64,000 bases of DNA, taken from the NCBI RefSeq assembly GCF_026210795.1, contig NC_089434.1:434001-498000 (forward strand), read 5' to 3'. The notes below the pieces were generated by a model. It searched no databases and had not been told where the DNA came from. It saw only the letters and a list, made by a program, of their open reading frames with translations. This document shows, piece after piece, positions 57,974-64,000 of this stretch. Source of the DNA: Rhizophagus irregularis (taxonomy: Eukaryota; Glomeromycota; Glomeromycetes; Glomerales; Glomeraceae). The position numbers and the translations under genes were made by a program. The first letter of the stretch is position 1. Each line of letters begins with the position of its first letter.

Positions 57974-60900
57974 TTAATTATTTAATATTATATTTAACAT
58001 TTGAGATTCTTCTTCTCTTTCTTCATCATCTATTGCATTTTCACAAAATTCTAACCTTTTTTCTAAAATTAAACCTCTATTTAAATTAATAAATTTTTCA
58101 CAATGATTTTTTAATTTTAAAGCTTTACAATTATCTGCCCATTCTGACATTTCAATTACATTATTAATATTAACACAACCATCTTTCATAATTGTAATTT
58201 CTACTATATCTTTAAGTGGTTTACATCCACTTATATCTGTAATTTTTAATAAATTGACAAGAAAATCTAAATAATAAGAATCATAATTTTCTTCTTCAGT
58301 TCGTTTTCTCAAAGTAGAACTTGCTTCTTCAAAAGATTCTCCATATAACCATCGAAGGAATACTCGGAAAGAATTTGATTGGATATAATCTAATCTAACT
58401 TCAACCTGTCTATTATCTTCTGATTCGGCTGTATGACCACAAAACATTTTCTCAAAGTATTCTGATGCAGCTATTTGAAAAAAAAAATGGTAAATACAGT
58501 GTTAATAAACAAATTATTTAATTATAAAACTTACGAACGATATTTAACTTACCAGAAAGTACATAACGACTAGCACCAATTCTTGTTCCCTCTTCACCAA
58601 CAATAAAAATAACATCATGATGTTTCGTATCAGGATGTCTTATAAGTCTTTTTAATAAATTATTATGTAATAAATCTTTTTGATCATGATAATCGTGAAT
58701 AAGATCATATTCATTAATATTTATTTCTTCCAACTCATGAGCTCCAGCAAGTTTCAATAAATCTTTATAAGGCATTATAAATTCATCAACTTTTTTTAAT
58801 CCTTTACTAATATCTTCTTGTACTCCAAATACAAGATTATCTCCTGCTACCCAATTATCATTATCAAATAAATCTTCTCCATTTAAGAATAATCTATTTT
58901 TTGTAATAAATGATATTATTATATTCTTATGAATCATTTCTTGTGAAAATTCATTCATTATTTCATAAATTTTTTCAATTATCTTCTTAATAACTTTATA
59001 ATTTTCTGAAGATTTCCAAGTTAAAGATCCTAATTTAATTTTTTCAACAACTAAAAACCAATGTTTAATAACATCAATTAAAGTTGGTTTTCCAATATTA
59101 GGAAAATATCTATAAAGTATATTATTTGGTTCAACACTTTTTTCAAATAAAGGTCTTTGAGACCAACATACTTCTTTATATTGTTGAGAACAAAGTACTG
59201 AAAAACATTCATAACCTAAAGTTACTTTAGCTTCTTCATTAAATAATCGATTTTGAAAATATTTTTCTGATGGAACGAATTTTATATTCATAATTTGATT
59301 CAATTGATCAATTGTTAAACCTAAACTAGTAATATGTCCATAGAAATAATCTGTAACATATTTTGCTCGATGTTTAACTATATTTTCTGGATAACTTTCG
59401 GATCTTCTAAATTGTGATTCAATTTCTTTTGCACATTCAATAAATGTATTAGCATTCACATGACGTTTAAGTCCGATTCTTTCTAAAGCTCCCATCAATC
59501 TTGGATTTTGTAATTCTGGAGCTAAAAATTTATCACTACCTTCAAAAACATTGAAAAATAAAGGAACGGTATTATCATATAAAGTATTTGCCTTCACCAA
59601 AGATTCATGTGTTACATTTGGAATTACTTGACATTCTTTAAGAAATTGTTCAATTTCTCCATTTTCTAAAGATAAAACCTTTTTTAAGAAATTTATATAT
59701 TCTTCAGATGGTTTTGTATATATATGTTGTGGTAAGAAATGATCTCTAACATATTCTAATTCATCAATTGAATTTGCGCCTAAGTTGAAGAGTGCATTAT
59801 AATCATTTTCGTTATCACATTTATAAAAATGTACATTTTCTTGTAAGGGAAAGAATGGAAGATTATGTGGAAGAAGGATTCCAGATTTCGCATCAATAAA
59901 TTTGTCATCACTTGAACATATTGGCCATATAGGTAATGAACGTAATGAACGAAGAATATTAGCAAATCTATCTTGTCTTCGACCATGTCCTATTTATAAA
60001 GTAGATATTAATTATCGTGAAATTAAATTTGATAATGTCAATAATCGAAAAATAATTAATAATGATTATACTTACTTATTAAATCATCAATATTATCTTT
60101 AATATAATTTCTAAATTTTTCATAATCTTTTGGTAAAAGATTACGTTCTTTAAATAATTGATCCATGGACATATTTGATGAAACACACATTCTTTCTAAG
60201 GCATTAATAATATTAACCGAATTAAATGGTAATACGCATTGTCTAATATTATGATTAGCTGAAGTTGGAAATTCCTTATTTGTGAATCGTAATTTAAGTT
60301 TCACTAATACAGGATAAAAATTTCTTTCATAATCACGTATACTAATAAGTGGATTTGTAATATCAAGTTGAACGAGTTTTTCATAAGGTTGAATCATTGG
60401 TAAAAGAGGAAATTTTGAAAGTCTAATAAAATTGATATTATCATCAACTTCAAGTTTTGACCAAATTTCTTCTAACCATTTACTATTTGGTATTGAAGTA
60501 CTATTAGGTTCATAATCTAATTCTTCAATATCATGAAATTCTAATGATAAAAGATCTAAAATTGCAGCAGAATCAAATCGTCTGATATTTGTTTGTACGG
60601 AAAATTTCTTACTTCTAAAAATTTCTAATAATGCCCCCGGTAGATCAATATGAACAAATCTTGAAGGTCCAAATTTTGGGAATAAATCTATATACTTTTG
60701 TTTCCCAATATAATAGACATTTCCAAATTTTCCAATCGAACCATCATTCAATGGAACTAATGGTAATCTATTAAGGATTTCATAAGATTCATCTATACTT
60801 TTAAGAATAAATTCAAGTAATAAGAATAATAAAGAACGAATAATTTCTTTTTTGGCAGTTTTATCATTTTGATAGAACATATGTATATATTCCTCATTTT

Positions 60901-63900
60901 TTCGTATTACGTCACAAATAGTTCTTCCACCAATCGTCGTATAAGGAAAACTACTTTGTTTAGAAATCTCCTTAAGTTGGATCAGTTTTTCCTCATCAAA
61001 TTTTAAAGATGAAACTCCCCAATATGCCAAAAGATCTGCAATCATAGGATCACTTTCTTCATGTACATTACTTTCTTTTAAGGATACAAATTTACCGCCA
61101 TTAGCTTCAGTCCAGAAAAATTTTGAATCATTTGTACCTAATTTTTTGATAACATGTAAACCATATTTTTTATATAATCCTATAATTGAATTTTTTGGAA
61201 TCGGCCAAAGATTATTTAAAGTATGTGGTTTGAAATTTATTTTTGTATCATCAGTACGAGAAGCCTTCATTTTTTCGAATCGAATGTTTTCAAGTTTAAC
61301 GATCTCTTCAAGTAATATAATATGTAATTCAGGTAAAAGATCATACATAATATATTGATTCCATTTTGCATCTTCATCATTAGCCGTCAAAAAATCAGTA
61401 GCAGATTGTATAATATTATTTCTCGCGCTAGTTAAGGAAAAATTTCCATTTAAATGAACGCTTAAATTGGTGATCATAGATAGAGATAAATAATTATAAA
61501 TTCCGCCAACGAATTCATCAGGAGGATTTGGAAACTATATGAATCATAAAAATTTTTCGATATATTTAATATTGGTGAAAAAGATATATTAATATTGGTG
61601 GAACATATATAATATTGATGAAATTATAAAATCGAAAAAAAATAAACATTACCGATTCATCTTTTAAATTATCCAACGTTTTATTAGATCGAGCGAGTAA
61701 AGCTGCGACTCCGCCTCTTGGCTTTTCAAAAAAAAAAAAAATTTAAGGTTTGTTTTTTAGTAAAAAGTTCTTAAATTCATTCAAGATCACTAATAAACTA
61801 TAATTAATTACCTTGAGTCGTTTATTCTTCATAAATTTTTTAAAATCATGTCTAGTTTTATCATGTTCTCCCGTACATATTAACCATATTTCCGAAGATT
61901 TCTTTCCCTTTATATCCATTTCAAAATCTAATTGATATACTTGTGATTTATGAACCACGCTTTTACGAATATTACGATAATTATCATTCATATTTATTTT
62001 AACTTCCCAAATCAATCGAGAATCACTATTTCCATTTGTTATATGACGTAAACTACACGATTCTACATTCCTTAAAAAGAGCATCTCGTTATTACTCTGA
62101 AAATTATCAAATATTTCCTTAATTTTAAGGACCTTTTTAGAGATTTCACTTTGTTCCGCTAATTTAGAAGTTCTTAATGGAAGTCTAAACAACGTTCCCT
62201 TAAATTCTTTTGTAAAATCACAACCTAACGCCTCATAAGGATAACATTGATCTGGAAAATGCTTCTTAAATTCCAGGTCAATAAAATTGAATCTATTACC
62301 TCTAAATCTTCTAGGAGGGTATCCTTGTGCTGGAAGATATTTTGCATTAGGGTCTAAAAATGCGATATATTTTCCACTTACAAAGCTAGGTAAATCTGTT
62401 AAATGAAAAGCACAATTAAATCCTATTCCAAATCTACCAATTTTTGTATCATCATCAGATTTTCCTCCAACTCCAAGTTTAATCAAAGATTGAAAATCTT
62501 TTGAAGTAAATTCAGCATCATTATAAATCCATATTGCGGGACCTTGCCAATCTTCCATCTCTTCTGATAAAAAAGATTTTTGTAGTTTATTATGACAAAA
62601 TGGTTTTCTTTCGTCTACTATTATGGAAAAGTGTGTGGCTTTAGCATCATCTGCGTTCTATACATAGAAGAGAAATCATTACGTTAATTCTTTAGATGTA
62701 ATTATTTTATATTAACTTCGTTCGTGTACTTACTTGAAGAAATTCTTTAAATATGGAGCTCGTCGGATAATCCTAAAAAAAAAAAAATTTAATAAATTTG
62801 TGAATTAATGTTAATGCATATATGATGATTAATGAAATTATTAAAGTTACCTCGATAATATGTTTAATTCTAGTAGTTAATAATTCATTTTGTTCATATG
62901 CATCCCAATTAATATCTCCACCGGTATTACTAATGCCAGTAATTTTTCCGGCTAAAGTTTGTAATTCCAATTCTTTAGCGATATCCAAAGTTACGAAACG
63001 ATGAGCAAGTTTATAATCTTTTTTCTCATCATCATCAAGTCTATCCTCCATATCATCAAATTGAATTTCATGTAAATTAACAAGAGTATCTTCAGTACTT
63101 GGTATTAATAATCCATCTAATTTTTCTCTTTCAATTCCTTCTCTTTTATTTTCCTTTTGTATTTTTGCGATATGTTCAAGAATTCTAATAATATTTGTGA
63201 TTTCAATCGCGGATAAGATTTTATCTTTATCCACTTTAACCATATTCTGAATAACTAAAATCAAATCCTTGATTCCAATCTCATCACGAACTCCCATATA
63301 TCTAAATAAAGATTTCATTCTATTATATTCCGTTGGAAGTTCAACAATTATAGAATTATTAACATGAAATTTATTTGGAAGATTAAAAACTACTTTTTCA
63401 GCTGGATAAAATATTTCTCCACATAAAATCCATGGATGAGTTTTTAAAGCTTTTTTTATAATCTCAAATTCTACATTAGATTTATAATCCCTTGAACGTG
63501 AATCAAAAATTTCATTAATATATTTATAAATAGCCATACAAATATCTTCCAAATTTTTTGGTGATTGTTTACTAAGTACTAATTTATAACAAAATATTAA
63601 TTGTTCTAAAACTTTTTCAACTTTAGGATAATTATCCCATCTTAAAAATTTTAAAAATTTCTTATTAACTTTTGTTTTAATTATAGGAGAAATTAAACCA
63701 ATTAAATCTTTATCTTTTTGACAATAACAATTATCAGATCTTGAAAATTTTATTTTTTCATTCATATCAATAGTTGGAATCCATTCTTTTTCTAAAATCG
63801 TTTTTGATAATAAATTATTATTAATATTACGAATAAATCTATTATTTTGTGAATCATTAATATTAAATGTATCCCATTTATCATCAATATATTTAAAAAG

Positions 63901-64000
63901 TTTGAACGCTTTGTTATGAATTAAAATTTCTTGAACGTTAGAATTTCTTCTTTGATTTATAATATTATTAATTCTATCAATAATATCGTTTGATGATAAT
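57974..64000 (-). CDS. Sacsin-like GHKL ATPase protein with C-terminal BTB domain (5' end outside window)
   Basis: Seven exons on the minus strand: 64000 (open)-62851, 62772-62734, 62657-61812, 61721-61653, 61534-60076, 59989-58553 and 58470-57974, about 1830 residues with consistent phases. The exon at 62772 to 62657 encodes the Bergerat N-box EFLQNADDA, split by an intron. The next part has GPAIWIYNDAEF and KIGRFGIGFN, then LTDLPSFVSGKYIAFLDP, all typical of the sacsin (SIRPT) Hsp90-like ATPase module. The part before it resembles the end of a preceding module, so at least two repeats are likely. The last two exons encode a BTB domain (HDVIFIVGEEGTRIGASRYV, EYFEKMFCG, FRVFLRWLYG) and a BACK-like helical tail. 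The BTB may dimerise or bind a cullin-3 ligase. This is inference. Confidence 0.85.

Overview
The window looks like nuclear DNA of an arbuscular mycorrhizal fungus (Glomeromycotina, Rhizophagus-like). It is very AT-rich, carries a tandemly expanded family of tyrosine-kinase-like (TKL) protein kinases with many short GT-AG introns, a sacsin-type gene, and dense DNA transposons and retroposons. The lineage is inferred from gene content and base composition; no database search was possible.

Layout. 1-3.1 kb: intact kinase gene K1 (+), 7 exons. 3-13.9 kb: gene-poor, with a pogo-like MITE, a long-armed foldback element, a candidate small secreted protein (-), a decayed transposase-like relic, a Harbinger-like MITE, a hAT element with a clean 8-bp target duplication, and a foldback element. 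14.0-16.4 kb: kinase K2 (+), open throughout but without its ATG. 18.2-19.3 kb: seven copies of a 172-bp satellite. 19.96-26.99 kb: one 7-kb insertion bounded by a 16-bp target-site duplication and a poly(A) tail, holding two coding segments and a 1.9-kb field of short hairpins but no visible reverse transcriptase. 28.9-33.9 kb: a TA-flanked MITE, a second hAT element with a dimerisation-domain remnant, and a broken kinase (psiK3) with nested transposons in its intron. 34.6-35.5 kb: an unexplained less AT-rich island. 36.3-40.8 kb: kinase MK (-), whose middle is an array of 28 splice-site pairs, 27 of them exactly 3 nt apart. 41-47.2 kb: repeats, relics, a dead Tc1/mariner transposase and a 9-bp-TSD element. 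47.4-50.1 kb: intact kinase K4 (+), 9 exons. 53.8-57.3 kb: a short poly(A) retroposon in front of kinase pseudogene psiK5. 58.0-64.0 kb: a sacsin-like ATPase gene (-) ending in a BTB domain and running off the right edge.

How the parts relate. K1, K2, psiK3, K4 and psiK5 are paralogues with the same plan: an N-terminal five-cysteine module, a kinase domain split by one phase-0 intron, then a tail made of many tiny exons that all begin and end in phase 1. Nearly every kinase or relic is followed by the same roughly 70-bp 3' element, which can fold into a two-part stem. The psiK3 and psiK5 loci are a duplicated pair, so each serves as an empty site for the insertion in the other. The most unusual signals are the one-codon micro-exon array in MK and the hairpin field inside the RT-less 7-kb retroposon.
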